64,000 nucleotides of DNA from Gordonia humi (GTDB taxonomy: Bacteria; Actinomycetota; Actinomycetes; Mycobacteriales; Mycobacteriaceae): NCBI RefSeq assembly GCF_014197435.1, contig NZ_JACIFP010000001.1, forward strand, positions 1,612,001 to 1,676,000, read 5' to 3'. The notes under the pieces are model-generated. The model did not search any database. It had not been told where the DNA came from and saw only the letters and a list, made by a program, of their open reading frames with translations. Both the position numbers and the translations under genes were made by a program. This document shows, piece by piece, positions 18,523 to 27,354 of this stretch. Numbering within the stretch: position 1 is the stretch's first letter; each line of letters starts with the position of its first letter.

Positions 18523-19953
18523 CTACGCGGACGCGAAGCCGAGCATCGACTTCACTTCGAGGAACTCGTCGAAGGCGTAGTCGCTCCATTCGCGGCCGTT
18601 GCCGCTGCGCTTGTAGCCGCCGAACGGCGCCGTCGGGTCGAGCGCGGCGGAGTTCAGCGTGATCGAGCCGGCGCGCAGACGGGAGCCGATGCGGCGGACC
18701 TCGTCCAGATCCTCGCCCGACACATAGCCGGCCAGACCGTACTCGGTGTCGTTGCCGATGGCGATCGCCTCGTCGACGTCGTCGTAGGCGATGACCACCA
18801 GGACCGGGCCGAACACCTCGGTGCGGGCGATCTCCATGTCGTTGGTGACGCCGGTGAACACGGTCGGCCGCACGTAGTAGCCGGTGTCCAGGCCGTCGGG
18901 GCGGCCGGGACCGCCGACGACGGGGGTCGCGCCGTCGGCGACGGCCCGTTCGATCAGCCCCTGGATCTTGTCGAACTGCGGTTCCGAGACTACCGGGCCG
19001 AGCTGGACGCCGCTGTTCGGATCGCCGACGGTGATCGCGGAGGCGGTGGCTTTGATGGTCTCGGTGACCTCGTCGAGGCGGCCCGCGGGAACCAGCATCC
19101 GACTCGGCGCGTTGCACGACTGTCCCGAGTTCATCATCATCGTGCCGATGCCCGCGGCGACGTTCGCGGCGAGCGATGCGTCGTCGAGGAGGATGTTCGG
19201 GCTCTTGCCGCCGAGTTCTTGGGCGACGCGCTTGACACTCGGCGCGGCGTTCCTGGCCACCTCGATCCCGGCGCGTGTGGAGCCGGTGAACGAGATCATG
19301 TCGATGTCCGGGTGGGCGGCGAGCGCGGTGCCGACGCCGGGGCCGTCGCCGTTGACGAGATTGAACACCCCGGCGGGGACTCCGGCGGCGTCGAAGACCT
19401 CGGCGACGATCGCCGCGGAGAACGGGGCCACCTCGCTCGGCTTGAGGACCATGGTGCAGCCGGTCGCGAGAGCGGGTGCGACCTTGCAGAACACCTGGTT
19501 GAGCGGCCAGTTCCACGGGGTGATGAACCCGCAGACGCCGATCGGCTCCTTGACGATGCGCGAGGATCCGCGGTCCTCGGCGAACGAGAACGTCTTGAGC
19601 GATTCGGCGGCGGTCGCCAGATGCGCCAGACCCATCGGGACGTGCGCGGCCGCGGCGAGCCCGGCCGGTGCGCCCATCTCCACGGTGACGGCCGCCGCGA
19701 GGTCGTCGGCCCGCTTCTGATACTCGGTGATCACCGCGCCGATGACGGCGAGTCGTTCGTCGACGCTGGTCTGCGACCACGTCTCGAAGGCTCGTCGTGC
19801 GGCGGCGACGGCCGCGTCGACGTCGGCCGGACCGCCGAGCGCGACGGTGCCGGCGACCTGTTCGGTGGCCGGATCGACGACGTCGAGAGTGCCCGCTCCG
19901 TCGACCGGAGCCACCCACCGGCCGTCGATGTAGAACTGGTTGAGATCGGTCAT
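18523..19953 (-). CDS. NAD(P)-dependent aldehyde dehydrogenase
   Basis: A 476-residue enzyme of the aldehyde dehydrogenase superfamily, which oxidises aldehydes to acids. The catalytic cysteine is in NSGQSCNAPSR and the general base is the Glu in QELGGKSPN. The cofactor region shows FTGSTRAG and TPWNWPL. The start MTDLNQFYIDG at 19953 gives the usual length. It lies 52 bp downstream of the MpaB-family gene on the same strand and could share its transcript. The substrate cannot be read from sequence, but long-chain or xenobiotic aldehydes are plausible given the neighbour. Confidence 0.93.
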   Translation of the reverse strand: MTDLNQFYIDGRWVAPVDGAGTLDVVDPATEQVAGTVALGGPADVDAAVAAARRAFETWSQTSVDERLAVIGAVITEYQKRADDLAAAVTVEMGAPAGLAAAAHVPMGLAHLATAAESLKTFSFAEDRGSSRIVKEPIGVCGFITPWNWPLNQVFCKVAPALATGCTMVLKPSEVAPFSAAIVAEVFDAAGVPAGVFNLVNGDGPGVGTALAAHPDIDMISFTGSTRAGIEVARNAAPSVKRVAQELGGKSPNILLDDASLAANVAAGIGTMMMNSGQSCNAPSRMLVPAGRLDEVTETIKATASAITVGDPNSGVQLGPVVSEPQFDKIQGLIERAVADGATPVVGGPGRPDGLDTGYYVRPTVFTGVTNDMEIARTEVFGPVLVVIAYDDVDEAIAIGNDTEYGLAGYVSGEDLDEVRRIGSRLRAGSITLNSAALDPTAPFGGYKRSGNGREWSDYAFDEFLEVKSMLGFASA

Positions 19954-20005
19954 GTGTCCGCCGTTCTGTGCTGGAGAGTGATGCCTGTGTCGATTACAGC
20001 TGGTT

Positions 20006-20965
20006 TCAGGTCGTTTCGGGCCGGACTCGGTAAGCCCACGACGACTCCTCCCGTTTCTTCATCGCTTCGATCGCCTCGTGGTGTCTGCGGGCGTGATACG
20101 CGAGCGGGAAGTAGGTGAGTCGTTCGGGCAGCACCCGGTACGCGGTGCGGATCAGCGCGTAGACGCGTTCGAGTCGGCGTTGTTCCTTCATGGTCCATTC
20201 GACGCCGATCATGGCGCGCAGGCGTGGATCGAGGAGCCCGACGATCGACAGATAGACGAAGTTCAGCGGCCCGCGGGCCGCGGCCCTGCACAGCGGTACC
20301 GCGAACTTCGGGATCCTCGAATCGATGTCGGCCGGGCCGTTCCGCATCGTCTCGATGATCTCGAACGAGCGGTCGCTGGGGGTCAGGACGTCGGAGATCA
20401 TGCGGTCGAAGTAGTCGTGGAACTCGGCGTCCGAGGCCGGGTATCCCTTCATCGGCACGTGCAGCAGACGTGCCAGACGACGGTTGTCGCGGAGGAGCTC
20501 GACGCGCTCGTCGTAGGTGAAGTCGCGTCCGACGAGCAGCGGTCCGGCTTTGACCGTCGTGATGTACGCGGTCGCGATGACCCACTGATACGGCTCGGGG
20601 TTCAGTGCGCTGATGTGCTTGCCGCTGCTCGGGCTGCGCATGGTGAGCGGCTCGTGCAGGGAGCGCACGCGGTCGCCCTCCGGGGCCGCTTCGAGCCCGC
20701 CGTAGGTCCAGCGCAGCACCGAGTCGACCGAGCGGATCGCCCGACCGCCCGGATCGGTGTACGCCGCCGAATGGCGTTCGACGATCTCGGCGATGCTCGG
20801 GTGCATGCCCTGCATGAAGAACGCGGCGCCCTCGAGAACGAGATACGTCCAGTGCCCGACCATCTCCGCGGTGAGCGAGTCGGGCGGCACGATCACCTCG
20901 GTGTCGTCCGCGATCTCCGGCTCGACGTGGTACTCGATCGTCTCGTCCGTGTGTGCAATCGGCAT
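20006..20965 (-). CDS. MpaB-family (DUF2236) oxygenase-like protein
   Basis: A 319-residue protein of the DUF2236 family, relatives of rubber oxygenase Lcp and of MpaB, thought to be heme-b oxygenases. It is all-helical, with the typical GHWTYLVLEGAAFFMQ opening, the RTxxYI-like WVIATAYITTV stretch and the late HARRHHEAIEAM. The ATG at 20965 has GGAGGG at seven bases, so it is preferred to the ATG at 20980. A strong palindrome lies 17 bp upstream. The aldehyde dehydrogenase follows, which suggests cleavage of an unsaturated substrate to an aldehyde that is then oxidised. That is inference. Confidence 0.8.
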   Translation of the reverse strand: MPIAHTDETIEYHVEPEIADDTEVIVPPDSLTAEMVGHWTYLVLEGAAFFMQGMHPSIAEIVERHSAAYTDPGGRAIRSVDSVLRWTYGGLEAAPEGDRVRSLHEPLTMRSPSSGKHISALNPEPYQWVIATAYITTVKAGPLLVGRDFTYDERVELLRDNRRLARLLHVPMKGYPASDAEFHDYFDRMISDVLTPSDRSFEIIETMRNGPADIDSRIPKFAVPLCRAAARGPLNFVYLSIVGLLDPRLRAMIGVEWTMKEQRRLERVYALIRTAYRVLPERLTYFPLAYHARRHHEAIEAMKKREESSWAYRVRPETT

Positions 20966-20981
20966 GCCGCCACCCTCCATA

Positions 20982-21003
20982 TCTGAGAACGAACGTTATC
21001 AGA
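20982..21003. promoter_or_regulatory. Palindromic operator of the MpaB-ALDH unit
   Basis: Arms TCTGAGAACG and CGTTATCAGA around a central AA match at 9 of 10 positions. The site is 17-38 bp before the chosen start of the MpaB-family gene. Size and symmetry fit a TetR-family operator. No TetR gene is present in the neighbourhood. Confidence 0.6.
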
Positions 21004-21154
21004 CATGGGTGAGGTGAGACACGTTTTGCGATGGTCGGTCCCGCCGTCGAGCCGATCGGCACATCCGCGGCGCTCGACGACAGTCGCGGCAGTCCCGAAT
21101 GCCGCTGATGTCGCCGGCGGCCGCGGATATCGCAGAGCGCCGAACGCGGAGGCT

Positions 21155-21817
21155 TTACGAGGCGTCGAGCAACTGCTCGGGAGTCTTACCCGTGGCCTGG
21201 AAGACGACGCGGCGCGCGATGAGGACGGCGTGGTCGGCGTAGCGCTCGTAGTAGCGGCCGAGGAGGGTGACGTCGACGGCGGCGGAGACGCCGTGCTCCC
21301 ACTCGCGGTCCATCATCACGGTGAACAGGTGGCGATGAAGATCGTCCATCGCGTCGTCGTCGTCCATGAGGGTGAGGGCGTCCTGGTAGTCCTGCGTCTC
21401 GAGGATGCGTCGCGCATTGCCTGCGAGCTCGACGGCGAGACGGCCCATCTCCTCGAAGTAGCCCGCTACTTCGTCGGGGAGGACCTTGGCGGGATGGCGC
21501 CGTCGCGCGACCTTGGCGACATGGAGGGCCAGTGCCCCCATGCGATCGATCTCGGAGACGAGCTGGAAACCGGAGACGATCGATCGGAGATCGCCCGCGA
21601 CCGGCGCCTGGAGCGCCATGAGTTGGAAGGCGAGGTCCTCGGCTTCGACCGATCGTTCGGTGACCGTGTCGTGGTCGGAGATGACTTTTTCGGCGAGTTC
21701 GAGGTCGGCTTCGAGGAGGGCGCGGGTGGCGAGTTCCATCTCGCGCCCGACCTCGGCGACCATCTCGCCGAGTACGGAGTTCAGGGCAGTCATCTGCTCC
21801 TGGTAGGCGTCACGCAT
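21155..21817 (-). CDS. phoU: Phosphate signalling regulator PhoU
   Basis: A 220-residue helical protein with two three-helix PhoU domains. Metal-binding patterns lie in the first copy around [20 protein letters not shown] and in the second around [16 protein letters not shown]. PhoU links the Pst importer to the phosphate two-component system and restrains it when phosphate is high. The start MRDAYQEQM at 21817 fits the family. It stands alone on the minus strand, detached from pstSCAB. M. tuberculosis has two such proteins (PhoY1, PhoY2), and this place corresponds to phoY2. Confidence 0.93.
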   Translation of the reverse strand: MRDAYQEQMTALNSVLGEMVAEVGREMELATRALLEADLELAEKVISDHDTVTERSVEAEDLAFQLMALQAPVAGDLRSIVSGFQLVSEIDRMGALALHVAKVARRRHPAKVLPDEVAGYFEEMGRLAVELAGNARRILETQDYQDALTLMDDDDAMDDLHRHLFTVMMDREWEHGVSAAVDVTLLGRYYERYADHAVLIARRVVFQATGKTPEQLLDAS

Positions 21818-21892
21818 ATGCCGAGTGTACTGATCGTCGGGGAACGTGCAGCGCAGGCCGGAGTGAATCGCGAGTGAACTCTGTGAGGCGGG

Positions 21893-24157
21893 TCAGCTGC
21901 ACGTGGTGTCGCCGGCGTTGGTGACGGCGAGGTCGTTGGGGAGGTCGCCGTGGTCGGTGTTCTCGGGGAGCTGCCCCACGGTGAGCGTCGATCCGGCTGC
22001 CGGGACGGCGCCGATGGTGCCGACTCCGCCGAAGCTGGAGCCGATGATCACCTGGACTCCGGTCTTGACCGTCTTGTCGAGTTGGATCTTGGCGCCGGGG
22101 AACATGGCGGCGATGGTGGCCGCCGAATCCTGCTCGCCGGAACCGTAGCGGACGACGGTGTCGGTCTGCTCGACGGAGGCGTCGCCGATGCCTGACGACA
22201 CGTCGATGTCCTGCCGGAGGAGCTCGTTCATGACGTCGTTGGCCGCACCCGGCACACCGGATCCGTTGAGGACTCGCACCGTCAGGTTGCCCGTGTGCTG
22301 CGCGGTCATCTCGCCGCGGTCCGCGGGGGCGGGTGTCGCCGTGGTGGCGGGCGCGTCCTTCTTCTCCTCCTCCTTCTTCGCCTTCTTCTCGCCGGGCAGC
22401 GGCTGATCGTCGATGATCGCGTTGAAGATGGCGTCGATGTCCTCGGTGCGCGGGATCTCGTTGTTCTGTCCGTCGGTGGAGGTGCCCGATGTGGGAATCG
22501 TCAGGAAGGTGACCCGACCGGCGTCCATGCCCTGCATCGACTGGGCGAGATCGATCAGCGAGTTGGTGTCGACCTGGTCCACGAAGCTGTACTTGGTGAA
22601 CGTGTCGACGATGTCGTTGAGCTTGCGCGGATTGGTGATCACATCGCTGGAGAGGGTGGAACGCAGCAGCGACGACAGGAACAGCTGCTGGCGTTTGATG
22701 CGGCCGTAGTCGCCGTTGCCCTCGACGGCGATGTGCCGCGCCCGCACGTAGTTCAGGGCCTGCTTCGGGGTCAGCGTGATGTTCTTGCCGGTGGTCTTGA
22801 CGATGTAGCCGATCTGATCGTCGAACAGCGGCACCGTGGAGCACACCTGCACCCCGCCGATGGCGCGGACGACGTGCTCGAAACCGGCGAAGTCCATCGC
22901 GATGAAATGGTTGATGTTCAGGCCACTCATCTGGGTGATGGTCTGGACCAGGCACTTCGGCCCGCCGTCGGCGAACACACCGTTGATCTTGACGTCGTTC
23001 TCCGCGGGGAGGACACCGCTGTACGTCTTGGTGCCGTAATCCCAGTTCTGGCATTCGGGACGGTCGACGGCGAGGTCGCGCGGCCACGACACGGCGACCA
23101 CGCGGCTGCGGTCGGCCGGGATGTTCACCAGCAGGATGGTGTCGGCGCGCGCGCCTTCGACGGTGTCCGCCTCGCCCGCGCCGACGTCGCCGTTCTGGCC
23201 GCTGCGGGTGTCGGTGCCGACGATCAGATACGTCTCGTCGCCGTACTGGCCCTCGATGTTGCGGATGTTCTTGTCACTCGGGTCGAGTGCGTTGACGACG
23301 TTCCACGCTCCGTCGATGGTGCGCGTCATGTTCCAGACGTATCCGGTGCCGACGAGCGCGAGGATGCACGCGAGTGCGACGAGGACACGGCCGGTGTTGG
23401 TCGCGGTCTTGCGGGCACGGTCGCGGCCGGTCGCCTCCGGTCTGGCGGGTCGGACGCGGGCGATGACATCGGTGAGGTCGGGCGTCGGCTGCAGCGGCCG
23501 ACGACGCGGTCGTTCGATCGGCTCGTCCATCGGCTCGGCGTCGTCGGTCGACGCTGCCGCGGCCGGTTCGGCGCGGGGCGGCACCTGAGCGCGGGACTCG
23601 TCGGTGGCCCGAGCCGCCGTCGCCTCGTCCGACAGGTCGACGGCTTCCCACTCGTAGCCGGCGATCGGCGGAATCGACTGTGTCGGCTCGGGTTCGGGCT
23701 CGACAGGCGTCGGCGGCTGCTCGGCGTGAGGCGGCGTCGCCGGCGGCGCGGGCTGCTGCGGCGGTCGAGGACGTCGGGACTCCGGAGCCGGACGCTGCGC
23801 GGTGGGACGCTGCCGCGGTGGAGGCGGGGGCTGCGGGGTGTGCCGCCGCGGCCGCTGATCGGCGGGTCGGTCGGCCGCGGCGTCCTCGACGCCCATCTGC
23901 TCCATGAGCTGACGGACGGTCAGTCGTCCCTGCGGTCGCGAATACTGCTGACGGGACGGTTCGCGGAGACGGCCGCCCTCGCTCCGCTCACCCGAACCGC
24001 TCGGCTCGGCCGTCGGATCGACGCGCGGGATGGACCCGGTGTCGCCGAAACGGTCGCGGAACTCGTACGAGTCAGACGACCGACCGGCGCGACGGGACCG
24101 CCTGGGCGGCGTCGACTGGGCGTCCGGCTGGTCGTCGCCGGGGCGGTCTGAACTCAC
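21893..24157 (-). CDS. LytR-CpsA-Psr (LCP) cell-wall glycan ligase with LytR_C tail
   Basis: A 754-residue membrane enzyme of the LCP family, which attaches arabinogalactan or other glycopolymers to peptidoglycan. The first 250 residues are cytosolic, rich in Pro/Arg/Ala and probably disordered. One membrane helix follows (VLVALACILALVGTGYVW). The LCP domain shows IVGTDTRSG, GARADTILLVNI, SWPRDL and the later KQALNYVRARH. A LytR_C domain (NLTVRVLNGSGVPGAANDVM) ends the protein. The position corresponds to Rv0822c. The long disordered N-terminus could be a phosphorylation or docking segment (inference). Confidence 0.9.
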   Translation of the reverse strand: MSSDRPGDDQPDAQSTPPRRSRRAGRSSDSYEFRDRFGDTGSIPRVDPTAEPSGSGERSEGGRLREPSRQQYSRPQGRLTVRQLMEQMGVEDAAADRPADQRPRRHTPQPPPPPRQRPTAQRPAPESRRPRPPQQPAPPATPPHAEQPPTPVEPEPEPTQSIPPIAGYEWEAVDLSDEATAARATDESRAQVPPRAEPAAAASTDDAEPMDEPIERPRRRPLQPTPDLTDVIARVRPARPEATGRDRARKTATNTGRVLVALACILALVGTGYVWNMTRTIDGAWNVVNALDPSDKNIRNIEGQYGDETYLIVGTDTRSGQNGDVGAGEADTVEGARADTILLVNIPADRSRVVAVSWPRDLAVDRPECQNWDYGTKTYSGVLPAENDVKINGVFADGGPKCLVQTITQMSGLNINHFIAMDFAGFEHVVRAIGGVQVCSTVPLFDDQIGYIVKTTGKNITLTPKQALNYVRARHIAVEGNGDYGRIKRQQLFLSSLLRSTLSSDVITNPRKLNDIVDTFTKYSFVDQVDTNSLIDLAQSMQGMDAGRVTFLTIPTSGTSTDGQNNEIPRTEDIDAIFNAIIDDQPLPGEKKAKKEEEKKDAPATTATPAPADRGEMTAQHTGNLTVRVLNGSGVPGAANDVMNELLRQDIDVSSGIGDASVEQTDTVVRYGSGEQDSAATIAAMFPGAKIQLDKTVKTGVQVIIGSSFGGVGTIGAVPAAGSTLTVGQLPENTDHGDLPNDLAVTNAGDTTCS

Positions 24158-24243
24158 AGGTGAACCTCACTGGTCAAGGGCTTCGGACATTCTAAAGGCC
24201 CGACCTGAAAGTTTGATGATGGACGAGCTCGCGACGAGGTCCG

Positions 24244-25398
24244 TCAGCCGCCCGAATGCATGATCTCGGCGCCTTCGGGCACGATGTCCTCTTCCGGGTC
24301 GTCGAGCCATCCGTCGGGCAGAGCCACCGACGACGGCGATCCCTGGCGTCCGCGCGGGCCGTGCCCGTCGGCCGGGAACGGGACGTCGGCGTCGAGTCCG
24401 TCGATCAATCCGCGCAGGTCGTCGAGGGTTTTCACGAGCGAGAGCTGCGAACGCAGATCCGAGCCCGCGGGGAATCCGCGTAGATACCAGGCGATGTGCT
24501 TGCGGATCTCGCGCATGCCCTTGTCCTCGCCGTGGTGTGCGGCCAGCAGGCTGCCGTGTCGGAGCATGATCTGTCCCACTTCGCCGAGGTTCGGGGGCGT
24601 TGGCGCCTCGACGCCGCGCAGCCGGGCGGACAGTTCGGCGAACAGCCAGGGACGACCGAGGCAGCCGCGACCGATCACGACGCCGTCGCACCCGGTCTGC
24701 TCCATCATGGCGACGGCGTCGTCGGCCTCGAAGATGTCGCCGTTGCCCAGGACGGGCACGGAGGTCACATGCTCTTTGAGGCGGGCGATCTCGTCCCACA
24801 CGGCGGTGCCCGAGTACCGCTGCGATGCGGTGCGCGCATGCAGTGCGACGGCCTGCGCGCCCTCGTCGGCGGCGATGCGTCCAGCGTCGAGGTGCGTGTG
24901 ATGCTCGTCGTCGATACCGATGCGGAACTTGACGGTCACCGGGACGTCGGTGCCCTCGGTGGCCTTGACCGCGGCCGCGACGATGTTGCGGAACAGTCGG
25001 CGCTTATAGGGGATGGCCGAGCCGCCGCCGCGTCGTGTCACCTTGGGGACGGGACAGCCGAAGTTCATGTCGATGTGGTCGGCGAGGTTCTCGTCGACGA
25101 TCATCTTCGCGGCCTTGTACGTGTACTCGGGATCCACCGTGTACAGCTGCATGGACCGCGGTGTCTCCGACGGGTCGAAGGTCGTCATGTGCATGGTGAC
25201 GGGATGGCGTTCGACCAGGGCGCGGGCGGTCACCATCTCGCATACGTACAGACCGGACACGGTGCCGGTCCGCTCGGCTTCGAGTTCGCGGCACAGGACG
25301 CGGAACGCGACGTTGGTGACGCCGGCCATCGGTGCGAGGACGACCGGGCTGGACAGTTCGAACGGGCCGATACGCAACGGATCCCGACCGGTCAACAC
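24244..25398 (-). CDS. dus: tRNA-dihydrouridine synthase
   Basis: A 384-residue FMN enzyme that reduces uridines in tRNA with NADPH. It opens LRIGPFELSSPVVLAPMAGVTN, has the catalytic Cys in MNFGCPVPKVTRRGGGSA, and keeps VGADG-like GCDGVVIGRGCLGRPWLF near the end of the barrel. The GTG at 25398 is chosen. An in-frame CTG that overlaps the desA stop (CTGA) would add 14 residues and is possible. It follows desA on the same strand, as Rv0823c follows Rv0824c in M. tuberculosis. Confidence 0.92.
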   Translation of the reverse strand: MLTGRDPLRIGPFELSSPVVLAPMAGVTNVAFRVLCRELEAERTGTVSGLYVCEMVTARALVERHPVTMHMTTFDPSETPRSMQLYTVDPEYTYKAAKMIVDENLADHIDMNFGCPVPKVTRRGGGSAIPYKRRLFRNIVAAAVKATEGTDVPVTVKFRIGIDDEHHTHLDAGRIAADEGAQAVALHARTASQRYSGTAVWDEIARLKEHVTSVPVLGNGDIFEADDAVAMMEQTGCDGVVIGRGCLGRPWLFAELSARLRGVEAPTPPNLGEVGQIMLRHGSLLAAHHGEDKGMREIRKHIAWYLRGFPAGSDLRSQLSLVKTLDDLRGLIDGLDADVPFPADGHGPRGRQGSPSSVALPDGWLDDPEEDIVPEGAEIMHSGG

Positions 25399-25436
25399 AT
25401 CCGGTCGGGATTCGGCGGCGGCGAGGGTCGCGGTGC

Positions 25437-26429
25437 TCAGGACGCCTTCTTCTCGCGCTTGGCGGCCTCGCGTGCCAGGGCTCGGTCGCGCATCTCCTCG
25501 AAGCGCGTCGCGTCCTTCTCGAGCTGTTCGAGGAAGGCGGCCAGATCGTCGCGGGTCTTCTCGCCGTCCGGGGTGAAGTCGGTGCGGTCGAAGATGTTCC
25601 ACTTGCGCAGGACGGGTGCGATCACCTCGTCGAGGTGCTGGCGCAGATCGTAGATGCCGTGCTTGGCCATGAGGACGCCGTGGCGGCGGAAGTTCGGCAT
25701 GCCGGCACCGGGCATCTGGAAGTTGGTCACGATGTCGGTGACGGCCCGCAGGGTCTGGTCGGGGGCGATGTCCATACCCGCGCCGCAGATGTTGCGGTAG
25801 AAGATCATGTGCAGGTTCTCGTCGGCGGCGATGCGCTGGAGCATCTTGTCGGCGATCGGGTCGTTGCAGGCCTTACCGGTGTTGCGGTGGCTGACACGGG
25901 TCGCGAGCTCCTGGAAGGTCACGTACGCGACCGAGTGCAGCAGCCCGACCTCCTCGCCGTTCGCCTTCATCTCGTCGGCGCGGTCGGCGGCGGCGAGCAT
26001 CGGGTCGTAGCCGTTGGTCATGTGGATCATGCGCGCCTGCTCGAGCGCGTTCGGGTCGACGCCGCGGGTCACCACGAGGTAGTCGCGCATCGCGATGCCG
26101 TGGCGGTTCTCCTCGGCGGTCCAGCGGCCGACCCAGTGGCCCCACGCGGAGTCCATCGAGAAGTTCTCGGCGATCACCCGGTGGTACGACGGGAGGTTGT
26201 CCTCGGTGAGGAGATTGGTGATCATCGCGGCCTTGGCGACCTCGTCGAGCTTGGACTGCTCGGGGTCGTAGTCGACCCCGCCGAGCGCGGCGAAGTTCTG
26301 GCCCTCGTCCCACGGCACGTAGTCGTGGGGGTTCCAGTCGCGGGCGGTCTTGAGGTGGCGGTTGACGTTGTTCTCGGCGACCGATTCGAGTTCCCGGAGG
26401 AGCTCGAGCTGTGTCAGTTCGCGTGCCAT
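25437..26429 (-). CDS. desA1: Acyl-ACP desaturase, DesA1-type
   Basis: A 330-residue soluble diiron desaturase that introduces a double bond into an acyl chain on acyl carrier protein. Iron ligands are visible in EENRHG and ADENLHMIFYR. The start MARELTQLELLRELE at 26429 is clear, with AGGATT before it. M. tuberculosis DesA1 serves mycolic acid synthesis. A close paralogue lies 5.3 kb away on the other strand. The 256-bp upstream region must hold its promoter and contains the imperfect palindrome TGTTACGGAACA. Confidence 0.92.
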   Translation of the reverse strand: MARELTQLELLRELESVAENNVNRHLKTARDWNPHDYVPWDEGQNFAALGGVDYDPEQSKLDEVAKAAMITNLLTEDNLPSYHRVIAENFSMDSAWGHWVGRWTAEENRHGIAMRDYLVVTRGVDPNALEQARMIHMTNGYDPMLAAADRADEMKANGEEVGLLHSVAYVTFQELATRVSHRNTGKACNDPIADKMLQRIAADENLHMIFYRNICGAGMDIAPDQTLRAVTDIVTNFQMPGAGMPNFRRHGVLMAKHGIYDLRQHLDEVIAPVLRKWNIFDRTDFTPDGEKTRDDLAAFLEQLEKDATRFEEMRDRALAREAAKREKKAS

Positions 26430-26685
26430 CGGTGGAATCCTCCGGTCGGTTCGGCGGTCGTGGTCGGGCGTGCGTCGGCCCGGGTCGCGGTCGACGTGCA
26501 CTTATCCCTCCAGGCTACGTCAGTCGCCGACGCGCCCCAAGTTCATCGCCCACTGGTTTGTCTCACGTCACGGCGTCGATGTTACGGAACAGTAGGGTGG
26601 ATCACGTCGGCGATGAGCGACGACTCGCCCGCGGCGTCGGCATCCACCGCGCGATCGCAGGTGCGGTGCTCACCCGATCACCGCG

Positions 26686-27201
26686 TCACCTCGTCCGCCC
26701 GAACATGGCCCCGGTGGTCTCCATCCATCGGCGGGCGGCGTCGTCGAGGGTGCCGAGTTCGGCAGCGCGGTCGCACCACTGCCGCGCCATGAGCCCGAAC
26801 TTCATGGGGTTGTAGACGTCCTCTTCGCAGCTCCAGAGGCCGTCGCCGCCATAGGTGAGGATCGTGATGTTGGTGGCGGTGAACTGTGACCCGTCTCCGG
26901 GGTCGCGCATGGGATTGTCGACCTCGCAGATCACCCGGCCGGTCGACGGGTCGGTCACGTGCCACAGCGAGGGGTAGCCGGTCATGTGGCTGCCGGGGAA
27001 GGCGGTCATCGTCTTGTTGATCCAGGTGCGGATCTCGTCGCGGCCGTGCATCGTGCCGTAGGCGTGCTCGATGTAGTCGGCGTTCTCGGTGAACTGGTCT
27101 GCCCACACGTCCCAGTCGCGGTGGTCGGCGACCTCGGCGACGGTCTTCTGGAACTGGGCGAACGCGGCGTCGAGCTCCGCGGCGGTGAACGAGTCGGTCA
27201 T
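26686..27201 (-). CDS. SnoaL/NTF2-like protein
   Basis: A 171-residue protein with the cone-shaped NTF2/SnoaL fold: a helical start (TAAELDAAFAQFQKTVAEVA), then WADQFTENADYIEHAYGTMHGRDEIRTWI and later strands. Some relatives are polyketide cyclases, isomerases or dehydratases, but many are uncharacterised. The start MTDSFTAAE at 27201 is preferred to an upstream one at 27297, because the extra leader is Arg/Ser-rich and unlike the family. It shares strand with desA1 but is 256 bp upstream. The role is unknown. Confidence 0.75.
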   Translation of the reverse strand: MTDSFTAAELDAAFAQFQKTVAEVADHRDWDVWADQFTENADYIEHAYGTMHGRDEIRTWINKTMTAFPGSHMTGYPSLWHVTDPSTGRVICEVDNPMRDPGDGSQFTATNITILTYGGDGLWSCEEDVYNPMKFGLMARQWCDRAAELGTLDDAARRWMETTGAMFGRTR

Positions 27202-27354
27202 ACGGGCCGATCGTAGGGGACCGGCCGCGTGGGCGTCACGAGATCGGGCAGACGGGCCGGACTCGTCCGAGTCGTCGAACGGCGCGCGCCGAGTCATTCA
27301 TCCGACCTGCACCGAATCGCCTGGTCGTCGTCTTCTACCGGTAGCATGCGGCGC

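Noticed and set aside
22295..24151. A 618-codon plus-strand open frame
   Set aside because: It is the shadow of the LCP ligase gene and has no family likeness.
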